From contig NZ_BCWM01000007.1 of the NCBI RefSeq assembly GCF_001592205.1, positions 108,843 through 172,842 of the forward strand: DNA of 64,000 nt. The letters run 5' to 3'. Origin of the DNA: Brevundimonas vesicularis NBRC 12165. Its GTDB lineage: Bacteria > Pseudomonadota > Alphaproteobacteria > Caulobacterales > Caulobacteraceae. The notes beneath the pieces were generated by a model. It was given only the letters and a program-made list of their open reading frames with translations, had not been told where the DNA came from and did not search any database. The position numbers and the translations under genes were made by a program. Positions 18,540 through 27,047 of the stretch are shown here, piece after piece (the first letter of the stretch is position 1; each line of letters opens with the position of its first letter).

Positions 18540-19265
18540 ATGGGAAAGATCTACGCTGACGTCACGTCCGCGCTGGAGGGCCTGACCTTCGACGGCATGA
18601 CGGTCATGTCCGGCGGCTTCGGCCTGTGCGGCATCCCCGAGAACCTGATCGCCGCCCTGCGCGACAGCGGGGTCAAGGGCCTGACGGTCATCTCCAACAA
18701 CGCCGGCGTCGATGGCTTCGGCCTGGGCCAACTGCTGGGCACCCGCCAGATCGCCAAGATGATCAGTTCTTACGTCGGTGAGAACAAGGAGTTTGAGCGC
18801 CAGTATCTCGCCGGCGAGCTTGAGCTTGAGTTCAACCCGCAAGGCACCCTGGCCGAGCGCATCCGCGCCGGCGGCGCGGGCATCCCCGCCTTCTTCACCG
18901 CCACCGGCGTCGGCACCCTGGTCGCCGAGGGCAAGGAGGTGCGCAACTTCAATGGCCGCGACTACGTCATGGAGACCGGCCTGGTCGCCGACCTCTCCAT
19001 CGTCAAGGCCTGGAAGGCCGACGAGCGCGGCAACCTGGTGTTCCGCAAGACCGCCCGCAACTTCAACCCGATGATGGCCACAGCCGGCAAGGTCACGGTT
19101 GTCGAGGTCGAAGAGATCGTCCCCGTCGGCTCGCTGGATCCCGACCACATCCACACGCCCGGCGTCTATGTCGACCGCCTGGTCCAGACCGTGTCCGAAA
19201 AGCGCATCGAACAGCGCACCGTCCGTCAACGTGTCGCCGGCGCCGCCGCCGGATCGGAGGTCTGA
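18540..19265 (+). CDS. scoA: 3-oxoacid CoA-transferase subunit A
   Basis: Alpha subunit of succinyl-CoA:3-ketoacid CoA-transferase, which activates acetoacetate (or similar oxoacids) with CoA from succinyl-CoA for entry to the TCA cycle. The 241-residue protein has the family N terminus ([20 protein letters not shown]), the NNAG signature, and [18 protein letters not shown]. The ATG at 18540 follows GGGAGAG. scoB starts 2 nt after the stop, and the two subunits form a heterotetramer. Confidence 0.94.
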   Translation: MGKIYADVTSALEGLTFDGMTVMSGGFGLCGIPENLIAALRDSGVKGLTVISNNAGVDGFGLGQLLGTRQIAKMISSYVGENKEFERQYLAGELELEFNPQGTLAERIRAGGAGIPAFFTATGVGTLVAEGKEVRNFNGRDYVMETGLVADLSIVKAWKADERGNLVFRKTARNFNPMMATAGKVTVVEVEEIVPVGSLDPDHIHTPGVYVDRLVQTVSEKRIEQRTVRQRVAGAAAGSEV

Positions 19266-19267
19266 TC

Positions 19268-19924
19268 ATGCCCCGCACCCGCGAACAACTCGCCGAACGC
19301 GCCGCCCAGGAACTGCAGGACGGCTTCTATGTGAACCTGGGCATCGGCATCCCGACCTTGGTCGCCAACTACATCCCCACCGGCATGACCGTGACCCTGC
19401 AATCCGAGAACGGCATGCTGGGCATGGGGCCCTTCCCCTATGAGGGCGACGAGGATCCCGACCTGATCAACGCCGGCAAGCAGACGATCACCGAGATCCC
19501 GGAGTCGTCATACTTCTCCAGCGCCGACAGCTTTGCCATGATCCGCGGCGGCCATATCAACTTGTCGATCCTGGGTGCGATGGAAGTGGCCCAGAACGGC
19601 GACATCGCCAACTGGATGATCCCCGGCAAGCTGGTGAAGGGCATGGGCGGCGCCATGGACCTGGTCGCGGGCGTCAAGCGCGTGGTCGTCGTCATGGAGC
19701 ACGCCAACAAGCACGGCCAGTCCAAGGTGCTGAAGGAATGTAGTCTGCCCCTGACCGGCACCGGCGTCGTCAGCCGCATCATCACCGACCTGGCCACCTT
19801 CGACGTCAAGCCCGACGGCGCGGGCCTCGAGCTGATCGAACTGGCCGACGGCGTCACCCTCGACGAAGTCGCCTCCAAGACCGAGGCGGCCTACACCTGC
19901 GCACCGGGCTTGCAGGCCGCCTGA
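19268..19924 (+). CDS. scoB: 3-oxoacid CoA-transferase subunit B
   Basis: Beta subunit, 218 residues, carrying the catalytic glutamate in the [12 protein letters not shown] motif (about residue 48), which forms the enzyme-CoA thioester. [13 protein letters not shown] and the [20 protein letters not shown] segment are typical. It is tightly linked to scoA. With no regulator in the operon, control may lie in the unusual repeats upstream of scoA. The 3' end runs into a hairpin shared with the convergent gene. Confidence 0.95.
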   Translation: MPRTREQLAERAAQELQDGFYVNLGIGIPTLVANYIPTGMTVTLQSENGMLGMGPFPYEGDEDPDLINAGKQTITEIPESSYFSSADSFAMIRGGHINLSILGAMEVAQNGDIANWMIPGKLVKGMGGAMDLVAGVKRVVVVMEHANKHGQSKVLKECSLPLTGTGVVSRIITDLATFDVKPDGAGLELIELADGVTLDEVASKTEAAYTCAPGLQAA

Positions 19925-19929
19925 TGAAC

Positions 19930-19961
19930 CTGCGCCGCTCTGGTCTACCGGGGCGGCGCAG
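19930..19961. terminator. Hairpin between scoB and convergent membrane-protein gene
   Basis: Perfect 9-bp arms CTGCGCCGC (19930-19938) and GCGGCGCAG (19953-19961). It begins 6 bp after the scoB stop and covers the 3' end of the opposite gene, so it could end transcription from both sides. There is no U-tract, so intrinsic termination is uncertain. Confidence 0.4.
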
Positions 19962-20724
19962 CCTCTAGCTGGCGATAGGCGGCGCCCACAAAAGCCATCG
20001 TCAGCGGAGCCTGCAAGCCTGTCAGCACGACGGCGAAGACGATCCAGCCCGCCGTGCCCGACAGCAGCCCCGCGCCCCACAGCAACACCAGCGCGATCTT
20101 CGGCGCCGCCGTAACGACAAGCCCGACCAGCAGGGGCCAGAAGCCGCCGCGCGCGATGCTCATGCTCTGCAACGACACCATCTGCCCGCGCCCGATCGTC
20201 GCCGGCGCGAACAGACACAGGCGCACGGCGAAGGCGATGACGGCGAACAGGGCGAAGGCCGTGACGACCGCCAGCAGGATCAGCTTCCACGCCGGCCCCA
20301 CCGCGCTCCACTGGCGCATCTCGATGGCCTGTGCGTTCAACTCGGCCATGCCGAACACCGCCAACAGGACCAGGGCCACGACCGACAGGATCATGGCGAG
20401 AAAGATTACGCACAGCAGGCCCGCGCCCAGCAGCCGCCCCTCCGGTCGTCCGAACTGCAACCCAACCGGCCCCAGGCCCAGGCGTCGCGCCTCGACCAGA
20501 TCGTCCGTGATCGCAATCCGCGCTAGAGCGCCCGCCAGCACCAGGGTCGAGGCCAGGGCGCACGCCGCCCAGATCAGGCCCGCTGCGCCCGCCGCCAGTG
20601 GCTTGAGGCTCCAGACCACGGCCGCCAGCACGATCGCGCCGCAAGCCCCGCGCCACAGGCGAGGCAAGGCGCGAACCGCCGCCGACAGCGTCTCGCCCAG
20701 TCGCAAAATCCGATGCTCGCTCAA
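19945..20724 (-). CDS. Hydrophobic membrane protein of unknown function
   Basis: A roughly 259-residue polytopic protein with about six hydrophobic segments, including one near residues 35-75, a paired set at about 100-135, and two near the C terminus. No family is recognised. The N terminus SEHRILRLGETLSAAVRALPRLWRGA and the overall plan resemble alphaproteobacterial membrane proteins annotated only as hypothetical. A TTG at 20724 after a GGGGGCG stretch is the preferred start; a frame to 20772 is also open. It is divergent from trmFO and convergent with scoB. Confidence 0.6.
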   Translation of the reverse strand: MSEHRILRLGETLSAAVRALPRLWRGACGAIVLAAVVWSLKPLAAGAAGLIWAACALASTLVLAGALARIAITDDLVEARRLGLGPVGLQFGRPEGRLLGAGLLCVIFLAMILSVVALVLLAVFGMAELNAQAIEMRQWSAVGPAWKLILLAVVTAFALFAVIAFAVRLCLFAPATIGRGQMVSLQSMSIARGGFWPLLVGLVVTAAPKIALVLLWGAGLLSGTAGWIVFAVVLTGLQAPLTMAFVGAAYRQLEAAPPR

Positions 20725-20800
20725 TCTACGCCCCCGATGACCGGCGGCGGATATAGCAGGGGGCCATGACACCGCGCCACCCGCCCGCTAGAAGGCCGCG

Positions 20801-22195
20801 ATGAGCGCTTTCCCCTCTCCTTCCCCCATCCACGTCATCGGCGGCGGCCTGGCCGGCTCCGAGGCCGCCTGGCAGATCGCCCAGGCCGGCGTGCCCGTCG
20901 TCCTGCACGAGATGCGCGGCGTGCCCGGCGTCAAGACCGACGCCCACCACACCGATGGCCTGGCCGAGCTGGTCTGCTCCAACTCCTTCCGCTCGGACGA
21001 CTGGCAGTTCAATGCGGTCGGCCTGCTGCACGCCGAGATGCGGGCGCTGGATTCGATCATCATGGCCTGCGGCGACATCAATCAGGTGCCGGCCGGCGGG
21101 GCCCTGGCTGTGGACCGCGACGCCTTCTCCCAGGCGGTGACCGCCAAACTGACCGCCCACCCCTTGGTCACTATCGTGCGCGAAGAGATCGCGGGCCTGC
21201 CGCCGCAGGCGTGGGACAATGTCATCGTCGCCACCGGCCCCCTGACCTCCCCCGCCCTGGCCGACGCCATACTGAAGGCGACGGGCGAAGAGTCCTTGAG
21301 CTTCTTCGACGCCATCGCCCCCATCGTTCACGCCGACTCGATCGACTTCGACATCGCCTGGCGTCAGTCGCGCTATGACAAGGAGGGTCCGGGCGGCGAC
21401 GCCGCCGCCTACGTCAACTGCCCGATGGACAAAGCCCAGTACGAGGCCTTCATCGACGCCCTGCTGAGCGGCCCGAAGGCTGAGTTCAAGGACTGGGAGC
21501 ACGTCCCCTATTTCGACGGCTGCCTGCCCATCGAGGTCATGGCCGAGCGTGGTCGCGAGACCCTGCGGCACGGCCCGATGAAGCCGGTCGGCCTGACCAA
21601 TCCGCGCGACCCGCTGGTCAAGGCCTACGCCATCGTCCAGCTGCGCCAGGACAACGCGTTGGGCACCCTGTTCAACATGGTCGGCTTCCAGACCAAGCTG
21701 AAGCACGGGGCGCAGGCCGAGGTCTTCCGCATGATCCCCGGCCTGCAGAACGCTCAGTTCGCGCGTCTGGGCGGTCTTCACCGCAACACCTATCTGAACA
21801 GTCCCCAACTCCTGGACAAGCAGCTGCGGCTGAAGGCCATGCCACGCCTGCGTTTCGCGGGTCAGGTGACGGGCGTCGAGGGTTATGTCGAGAGCGCGGC
21901 CATGGGCCTGCTGACCGGCCGTCTCGCCGCCGCGCAAGCGCTCGGTCGCGATCTGGCCCCGCCGCCGGCCGAGACCGCCATGGGCGCCTTGGTCGAGCAC
22001 ATCACCGGCGGGCATCTGGCAGGATCGAAGTTCCAGCCGATGAACATCAACTACGGCCTGCTGCCGCCGCTCGAGGCGCCCAAGCTCGATGAGGCGGGCG
22101 TCAAGATTCCGCTTAAGGAACGCGGCAGGGCCAAAAAGCGCCTGATGAGCATCCGGGCGATGGAAAGCCTGAAGGCCTGGCGCGACGCGGGCTGA
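20801..22195 (+). CDS. trmFO: Methylenetetrahydrofolate-tRNA-(uracil-5-)-methyltransferase
   Basis: Folate- and FAD-dependent enzyme that makes ribothymidine at U54 of tRNA. The 464 residues match the family. It begins with the FAD-binding [19 protein letters not shown], then [17 protein letters not shown]. Other family marks are [42 protein letters not shown] and [26 protein letters not shown] segments, ending with the conserved [12 protein letters not shown]. The ATG at 20801 is clear. It stands alone, divergent from the membrane-protein gene. Confidence 0.97.
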   Translation: MSAFPSPSPIHVIGGGLAGSEAAWQIAQAGVPVVLHEMRGVPGVKTDAHHTDGLAELVCSNSFRSDDWQFNAVGLLHAEMRALDSIIMACGDINQVPAGGALAVDRDAFSQAVTAKLTAHPLVTIVREEIAGLPPQAWDNVIVATGPLTSPALADAILKATGEESLSFFDAIAPIVHADSIDFDIAWRQSRYDKEGPGGDAAAYVNCPMDKAQYEAFIDALLSGPKAEFKDWEHVPYFDGCLPIEVMAERGRETLRHGPMKPVGLTNPRDPLVKAYAIVQLRQDNALGTLFNMVGFQTKLKHGAQAEVFRMIPGLQNAQFARLGGLHRNTYLNSPQLLDKQLRLKAMPRLRFAGQVTGVEGYVESAAMGLLTGRLAAAQALGRDLAPPPAETAMGALVEHITGGHLAGSKFQPMNINYGLLPPLEAPKLDEAGVKIPLKERGRAKKRLMSIRAMESLKAWRDAG

Positions 22196-22214
22196 TTTCT
22201 GAATGCCGGGTCGC

Positions 22215-23420
22215 TCAACGCAGCTTGGGCAGGCCCGGCCGGAACCCCAGCGTCATCACGCCCAGCACGATCACGCCGACGCCCATCAGCACCCAGGCCT
22301 GGGTCAGGTCGGCCAGGTAATCGCTCAGCAGGCCGGCACCCAGCGGCGAGAGGCTGGCGATGATGTAACCGCCGCCCTGGACGAAGGCGAGCAGATCGCC
22401 GGAGCGCGCGGGATCGTCGATCTGGTCCATGGCCAGTATCAGGCTGAGCGGGAAGATTGCGCCGATGCCGAGGCCCAGGACGATCACGATCGGCACGGCC
22501 ATGCCGAGGGGCGCGACCACGAGACCGGCCAGACCCGCCAAGGCCAGAATCAAGGCCGTCAGGATCGGTCCGCGCCGATCCGGGAAGCGCCCGATGGTCA
22601 GCGACACCAGTAGGCCGGCCGTCACCTCCGCAGCCGTCATGCCGCTGAGCAGATAGCCGGCCGTCGCCCTCGGCTCGCCCAAGTCGATGTAGAAGGGCGG
22701 CAGCCAGGCCAGCATCAATGTATAGGCCGAGGTCCCCAGGCCCATGATCAGGATCAGCCGGCACGCCCGCCCCTGACGCCAGAAGGGCAGCTCCGGGTCC
22801 GTCGCCTCGACAACCGCGGCGCGGTTCGGCTCTTCGGCTGCGGGGTCGCGTGACGCCGCCAGCCAGACCAATGCGGCGATAAAGGCCGGCGCGCTCCATA
22901 AGGCCAGCGTCCCGGCCCAGCCGATCGTCTCGGCCAGACCGGCCGCCGTGGCCGCCGCGACGGCGGCGCCGCCCATTATCCCGGTGGTGTAGAGCGCCAT
23001 GACCGTGCCGAACTGCGCCGGAAAGGCCCGTTTGATGACGACCGGCGCCAAGGCCTGGATCAAGGCGACGCCCACTCCGACGACCACGGCGCTGGCGATC
23101 AGGCCGGTCGCGCCGGTCAGCACCACCCGCACCAGGCAGGCCCCGCCGATCAGCAGCGCGCCCAGCAAGATGCCGCGCCGCTCGCCCAGTCGCCGACGCA
23201 ACGGGCGGATCGACAGGGCGCCCAGACCGATCATCAGCACGGGCAAGGTGGTCAGCAGGCTGGCGGCGGTCGAACCCATGCCCGTCGCGCCCTCGATCAG
23301 ATCCAGCAGCGGCCCCACCGCCGCCATCGCCGGCCGCAGATTCAGCGCCAGGGCGACGATGGCCGCCAGCAATAGCAGCGAAGCGCCGCGCGCGGGCGTG
23401 GCGTCAGATCGTGCGGTCAT
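22215..23420 (-). CDS. MFS transporter of the CynX/NimT family
   Basis: A 401-residue transporter with 12 hydrophobic helices of the CynX/NimT (cyanate/2-nitroimidazole) branch of the major facilitator superfamily. It starts RGASLLLLAAIVALALNLRPAMAAVGPLL, where the NLRPA motif is characteristic, and has RRRLGERRG after helix 3. The substrate is unknown; it could export a toxic organic acid or import an anion. It is divergent from a MarR regulator with tandem operator-like boxes in the shared 66-bp promoter, so substrate-induced expression is likely. The ATG at 23420 is preferred; the frame continues to 23645 only antisense to marR. Confidence 0.88.
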   Translation of the reverse strand: MTARSDATPARGASLLLLAAIVALALNLRPAMAAVGPLLDLIEGATGMGSTAASLLTTLPVLMIGLGALSIRPLRRRLGERRGILLGALLIGGACLVRVVLTGATGLIASAVVVGVGVALIQALAPVVIKRAFPAQFGTVMALYTTGIMGGAAVAAATAAGLAETIGWAGTLALWSAPAFIAALVWLAASRDPAAEEPNRAAVVEATDPELPFWRQGRACRLILIMGLGTSAYTLMLAWLPPFYIDLGEPRATAGYLLSGMTAAEVTAGLLVSLTIGRFPDRRGPILTALILALAGLAGLVVAPLGMAVPIVIVLGLGIGAIFPLSLILAMDQIDDPARSGDLLAFVQGGGYIIASLSPLGAGLLSDYLADLTQAWVLMGVGVIVLGVMTLGFRPGLPKLR

Positions 23421-23450
23421 GGTGGGGACTCCGACTGAAAATCGCGCTAG

Positions 23451-23483
23451 TCTCTCGACCTCAAGTATCTCGATGTCAAGATA
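23451..23483. promoter_or_regulatory. Two overlapping MarR-type operator boxes
   Basis: Box 2 (23466-23483) reads TATCTCGATGTCAAGATA, a palindrome matching in 14 of 18 positions. Box 1 (23451-23468) reads TCTCTCGACCTCAAGTAT and matches box 2 at 13 of 18 positions, with a 15-bp pitch. A minus-strand TTGACA (23480-23475) inside box 2 is a perfect -35 for the transporter gene, and box 2 ends 3 bp before the marR ATG. Binding would block both genes. The regulator assignment is inferred from position. Confidence 0.72.
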
Positions 23484-23486
23484 ACG

Positions 23487-23978
23487 ATGCCCGATAGAGC
23501 TTCTCGCGCCGCGGCCCAATGGGCCGTGCAACGTCCCGATCTGGACATGCTGCCGATGGAGGTGCTGGGACGCCTGAACGAGGCGTCGCAACTGGTGATC
23601 CGCGAGCGCCAGACGCCGCTGTTTGCGCGCTATGGTTTGCAGCACGGCGAGTTCGATGTGCTGGCGACGCTGCGCCGATCGGGCGAACGCGAGGGCCTGA
23701 CGCCGACGGCGCTATTCGAGGCGGCGATGATGTCGTCTGGCGGCATGACCGCGCGGATCGACCGGCTGGAAAAGGCGGGCTGGGTCGAGCGGCGCCCGCA
23801 TCCGAGCGACCGACGGGCGACCCTGGTCCGTCTGACGGACAAGGGTTTCGACCTGATCGAGACGATCATGCCCAGCCATCAAGATACGGCCAAAGAGGCC
23901 TTGAGCGGCCTGTCGCGAGAAGATCAGAAAACGCTGAACGCCCTGCTGACCCGCTTGATCGCCGGCCTGAACGGCTAG
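23487..23978 (+). CDS. MarR family transcriptional regulator
   Basis: Winged-helix repressor, 163 residues, acting as a dimer. The recognition helix region is MSSGGMTARIDRLEKAGWVERR (about 91-112) followed by the wing HPSDRRATLVRLTDKG, both typical of MarR. The ATG at 23487 lies 3 bp after an operator-like palindrome, so there is little room for a ribosome site outside the operator; the transcript may be leaderless or autoregulated at that site. It presumably senses a ligand exported by the divergent MFS protein. It is convergent with the squalene/phytoene-synthase-like gene. Confidence 0.92.
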   Translation: MPDRASRAAAQWAVQRPDLDMLPMEVLGRLNEASQLVIRERQTPLFARYGLQHGEFDVLATLRRSGEREGLTPTALFEAAMMSSGGMTARIDRLEKAGWVERRPHPSDRRATLVRLTDKGFDLIETIMPSHQDTAKEALSGLSREDQKTLNALLTRLIAGLNG

Positions 23979-23979
23979 G

Positions 23980-24615
23980 TCAGATCCGGCCGCGCAGCAC
24001 GGACCAAAGCAGGCGCAGCCGCTTCAGCGGCTCCGGCGGGTCCGGATCGGTCAGGGCGGCGTGAGCCACGGCCGGAAATCCCTCGGGCGGAAGGCGTTTC
24101 AGCGCCTTATTAGCGACAGCTCTCAGGGACGCCGCCTCCTGGCGCCGGCCGGTCTGCGTCAGCCCCCAGACGCGGGCCGCATCGGTAACGGCGGCGTCAT
24201 GCCCCTGCCCTGCCAGCACGCGCGTCGCAACCTGCATCGGGCCGACGTAGAAGGCGTCCAGATCGTGCGGCTGTTCGCGCACCCGGCCGATGTGGGCGTC
24301 GATCAAGGCGTCGAACCGCGCGCGGTCCAGGCCGTGACGCGCGACAAGTTCAGTCAGGGACTCCAGCACCGGATGGCCCTTGCGCGGCACGCCGGCGAAG
24401 ACGCCGTCCATCTGTTCCGCCCACCAGGTGTAGCGCATCTCGGCCAGGAGCGGCTGGGTCACGCGCGTGGGAATGCTCATCAGCGCGGCTTCGAAAGCGT
24501 ACAGCGTGATCAGGTCAGCGCGGGCGCGGTCATCCGCCACCAGGCGGCTGGACAGCCAGCGGTCGAGGTCGGCGGTGCGGACCTGTTGGTCGAGCGTATC
24601 CGCAGTCTCGGTCAA
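23980..24615 (-). CDS. Squalene/phytoene synthase family protein (NDUFAF6-like)
   Basis: A 211-residue protein with the isoprenoid synthase fold. DRARADLITLYAFEAALMSIPTRVTQPLLAEMRYTWWAEQMDGVF is the conserved N-terminal block, but the usual DXXXD metal motif of true squalene/phytoene synthases is altered, and the protein is shorter than those enzymes. It resembles the NDUFAF6-type branch known for complex I assembly in mitochondria. The TTG start at 24615 overlaps the stop of the polyprenyl synthase gene (TTGA), implying coupling. A role in quinone/respiratory metabolism is possible; catalytic activity is doubtful. Confidence 0.78.
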   Translation of the reverse strand: MTETADTLDQQVRTADLDRWLSSRLVADDRARADLITLYAFEAALMSIPTRVTQPLLAEMRYTWWAEQMDGVFAGVPRKGHPVLESLTELVARHGLDRARFDALIDAHIGRVREQPHDLDAFYVGPMQVATRVLAGQGHDAAVTDAARVWGLTQTGRRQEAASLRAVANKALKRLPPEGFPAVAHAALTDPDPPEPLKRLRLLWSVLRGRI

Positions 24616-25628
24616 GCGGCGCGCGACACCGCGAAATCGGCCAAGTCTTCCAGCGCGGCGCGCCAGTCGCTGGACGGCAGGACCGACAGGGCCGCCTTGG
24701 CCTGATCGGCATAGTCGCCGGCTAGGTCCAGGGTCGCGCCGATGGCGCCCGAGCCGATGATCAGTTCGCGGGCGCGGGTGAAGTCTTCGGGCGTCCGCTC
24801 GCCCTTGGTCACGGTGCGCTCCCAAAAGGCTTCCTCGCGACCGCGCGTGCGGGCGACCGCCAGCAGCAGCGGCAGGGTCGCCTTGCCCTCGTTGAAATCG
24901 TCGCCGGCGTTCTTGCCCAAGGCCTCGGCTGTCGCGCCGTAGTCCAGCGCGTCGTCGGCCAGTTGGAAGGCGATGCCCAACGCCATGCCGTAGTCGCGCA
25001 AAGCCTTGATCGCGGCCGAATCGGCCCCAGCGCCGACCGCGCCCGCCTCGGCAGCGGCGGCGAAAAGTTCGGCAGTCTTGGCCGAGATGATCTGCAGATA
25101 GGTGGCCTGATCCAGATTCAGATCGTGGGCACGCGTCAGCTGCAGCACTTCGCCCTCAGAGATCACCCGCGAAGCCTCGGCCAGAATGCCCAGGGCGCGC
25201 ATCGAATCCGTCTCGACCATCAGTTCGAAGGCGCGGGCGAATAGAAAGTCGCCGACGAGGACGCTGGTGGGCGCGCCCCAGATCAGGTGGGCCGCGACCT
25301 TGCCCCGACGCAGTTCGGACGCATCGACGATGTCGTCGTGCAGGAGAGTGGCGGTGTGGATGAACTCGACCGCAGCCGCCAGTTTGCGAGGCGCGACGAT
25401 GTCGTCCGTCGCGCCCACGGCGCGCGCAGCGGCGACGGTCATCAGGGGACGCAGACGCTTTCCACCCGCCGAAACCAGATGTTCGGCCAGTTTCGGGATG
25501 ATCGGCACGTCCGACTGCATCCGATCCAGGATCAGGGCGTCCACGGCCGCCATATCGACCTCAGCCAGCCGGACAAGGGCGTTGACGTCCCCCTTCGGGC
25601 GGTGAGCGGCGGCGATGGCGACGTCCAA
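24612..25628 (-). CDS. Polyprenyl diphosphate synthase (ubiquinone side chain)
   Basis: Long-chain trans-prenyltransferase, 338 residues, which elongates farnesyl diphosphate with IPP to the octa- or decaprenyl tail of ubiquinone. It has GGKRLRP at 56-62 (IPP binding), the first Asp-rich motif DDIVD at 98-102 after LLH, and the second Asp-rich motif DDALD at 225-229 within FQLADDALDY. The start is a TTG at 25628. Chain length cannot be read from sequence; decaprenyl is usual in alphaproteobacteria. It is divergent from the TrmN6-like gene. Confidence 0.93.
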   Translation of the reverse strand: MDVAIAAAHRPKGDVNALVRLAEVDMAAVDALILDRMQSDVPIIPKLAEHLVSAGGKRLRPLMTVAAARAVGATDDIVAPRKLAAAVEFIHTATLLHDDIVDASELRRGKVAAHLIWGAPTSVLVGDFLFARAFELMVETDSMRALGILAEASRVISEGEVLQLTRAHDLNLDQATYLQIISAKTAELFAAAAEAGAVGAGADSAAIKALRDYGMALGIAFQLADDALDYGATAEALGKNAGDDFNEGKATLPLLLAVARTRGREEAFWERTVTKGERTPEDFTRARELIIGSGAIGATLDLAGDYADQAKAALSVLPSSDWRAALEDLADFAVSRAA

Positions 25629-25751
25629 ACGAATACTCTTTCACTGGCGCGGCGGGCCGCGGGAATGGCTTTTTGCGGCCGGGCCGGCTTGCCCCCGCGA
25701 GTTGCGGCGCACAATGATGTTCGACCCCTTGAGGGTCAAGGAGATTGAGGC

Positions 25752-26510
25752 TTGGAGCCGGTCGAAACCCTGCCGACAACGATCGTCGAGAACGGCCTGT
25801 TGAACGGCCGGGTGCGCTTGCGTCAACCCGCACGCGGCTATCGCGCCGGGATGGATGCGGCTTTGCTGGCGGCGGCGGTCCCGGCCGAGGCGGGCCAGAG
25901 CGTGATCGAGGCGGGCTGTGGAGCGGGTGCGGTCCTGATGCAGATCGCGGCGCGACGGCCCGGCGTGACCCTGACGGGCGTGGAGCGCGATCCGGTGATG
26001 GCGGCGCTGGCGACCGAGAATGCGACGCTGAACGGCGCAGCTGGATCCGCTATGATTCGTCAGGGCGACGTGGCGGCCGGGTTTCGGCCCCTCGGCGTGA
26101 AGCCAGCCGACTGGGCCATATCCAATCCCCCCTTCTTCGATGACGCCAAGGCGTTGCGCGCCCCGGCCGAAGGCAAGCGGGGCGCCTGGATGGCCGACGA
26201 CGGGCTGAAGGCGTGGACCGATTTCCTATTGAAGGCGGTGAAGGAAGGCGGGCGCATCGTGGTCGTTCACCGCGCCGACCGACTGGCCGATCTGCTGGCT
26301 CTGCTGGGCGAAAAGGCGGGGTCGTTCGCCGTGCGGCCCATCCATCCCTTCGCGGACGAGCCGGCCAAGCGGGTGCTGGTGCACGCCATAAAGACCGGGC
26401 GCGCGCCGCTGCGTCTGCTGCCGCCGCTGATCCTGCACGACCGCGAGGGCGGCAAGCACACCTCCCAGGCCGAAGCCATCCTACGCGGCGAGGCGTCGCT
26501 GGGATGGTGA
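25752..26510 (+). CDS. TrmN6-like tRNA1(Val) adenine-N6 methyltransferase
   Basis: SAM-dependent N6-adenine methyltransferase, 252 residues. Motif I is VIEAGCGAGAVLMQIAAR, the acidic ribose-binding residue is in GVERDP, and the catalytic NPPF motif occurs in WAISNPPFFDD near residue 120. The layout matches the YfiC/TrmN6 family, which modifies A37 of tRNA1(Val). It is shown with a TTG start at 25752. The 123-bp gap upstream is shared with the polyprenyl synthase gene and holds a short GACCC/GGGTC repeat near 25721. Confidence 0.85.
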   Translation: MEPVETLPTTIVENGLLNGRVRLRQPARGYRAGMDAALLAAAVPAEAGQSVIEAGCGAGAVLMQIAARRPGVTLTGVERDPVMAALATENATLNGAAGSAMIRQGDVAAGFRPLGVKPADWAISNPPFFDDAKALRAPAEGKRGAWMADDGLKAWTDFLLKAVKEGGRIVVVHRADRLADLLALLGEKAGSFAVRPIHPFADEPAKRVLVHAIKTGRAPLRLLPPLILHDREGGKHTSQAEAILRGEASLGW

Positions 26511-26573
26511 TCGGGTGGTCAATCGCGACCGGAACGCCTAAATGCCGCCTCCTGACGAAATCGAGCCCGCCCC

Positions 26574-27047
26574 GTGTCACCCGACGACCTTCCGCATGAT
26601 CTTCAAGACGGTCTGATCGCCGTCGGCGAGGCCGCGCGCGACCTGCGCGAGCCGTGGTGGATCTTCGGCGGGGCGGCGATGGCGCTCTATGGCCTGACCG
26701 ACATCCATGTGCCCGATATCGACGTGCTGTGCGCGCCGCGCGATGCGCGCAACCTGCTGGGCGCGCTGGGCGGCGTGGTGATACCCGATCCGGGCGAAGG
26801 CCTGTTCCGCTCCGCCGTCTTCGGGCGCGCGCCGGATCAGCCGATCCTGGTCGAGGTCATGGCGGATCTGGAGACACGCGACGGCGGCGACTGGACCCCG
26901 GTCGCCTTCGGCTCGCGCCGCCGCGTCTTCGTCGAGGACACGCCCCTGTTCGTTCCGGATATCCGGGACCACATCGCCCTGTACCGCCTGTTCGGCCGCC
27001 CCAAGGATCTGGCGCGCGTCGAACAGCTTGAACGACTGATCGCCTGA
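26574..27047 (+). CDS. Minimal nucleotidyltransferase-fold protein
   Basis: A 157-residue protein resembling the nucleotidyltransferase substrate domain: WWIFGGAAMALYGL is the GG-type helix start and VPDIDVLCAP supplies the paired acids (DID) of a metal site; IPDPGEGLFRSAVFG and ILVEVMADLET follow. The C-terminal FVPDIRDHIALYRLFGRPKDLARVEQL resembles toxin/antitoxin-type AbiEii and related nucleotidyltransferases, though no partner gene is present. The start is a GTG. Its stop abuts the tgt ATG (TGAATG), so the two are cotranscribed. Substrate unknown. Confidence 0.65.
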   Translation: MSPDDLPHDLQDGLIAVGEAARDLREPWWIFGGAAMALYGLTDIHVPDIDVLCAPRDARNLLGALGGVVIPDPGEGLFRSAVFGRAPDQPILVEVMADLETRDGGDWTPVAFGSRRRVFVEDTPLFVPDIRDHIALYRLFGRPKDLARVEQLERLIA

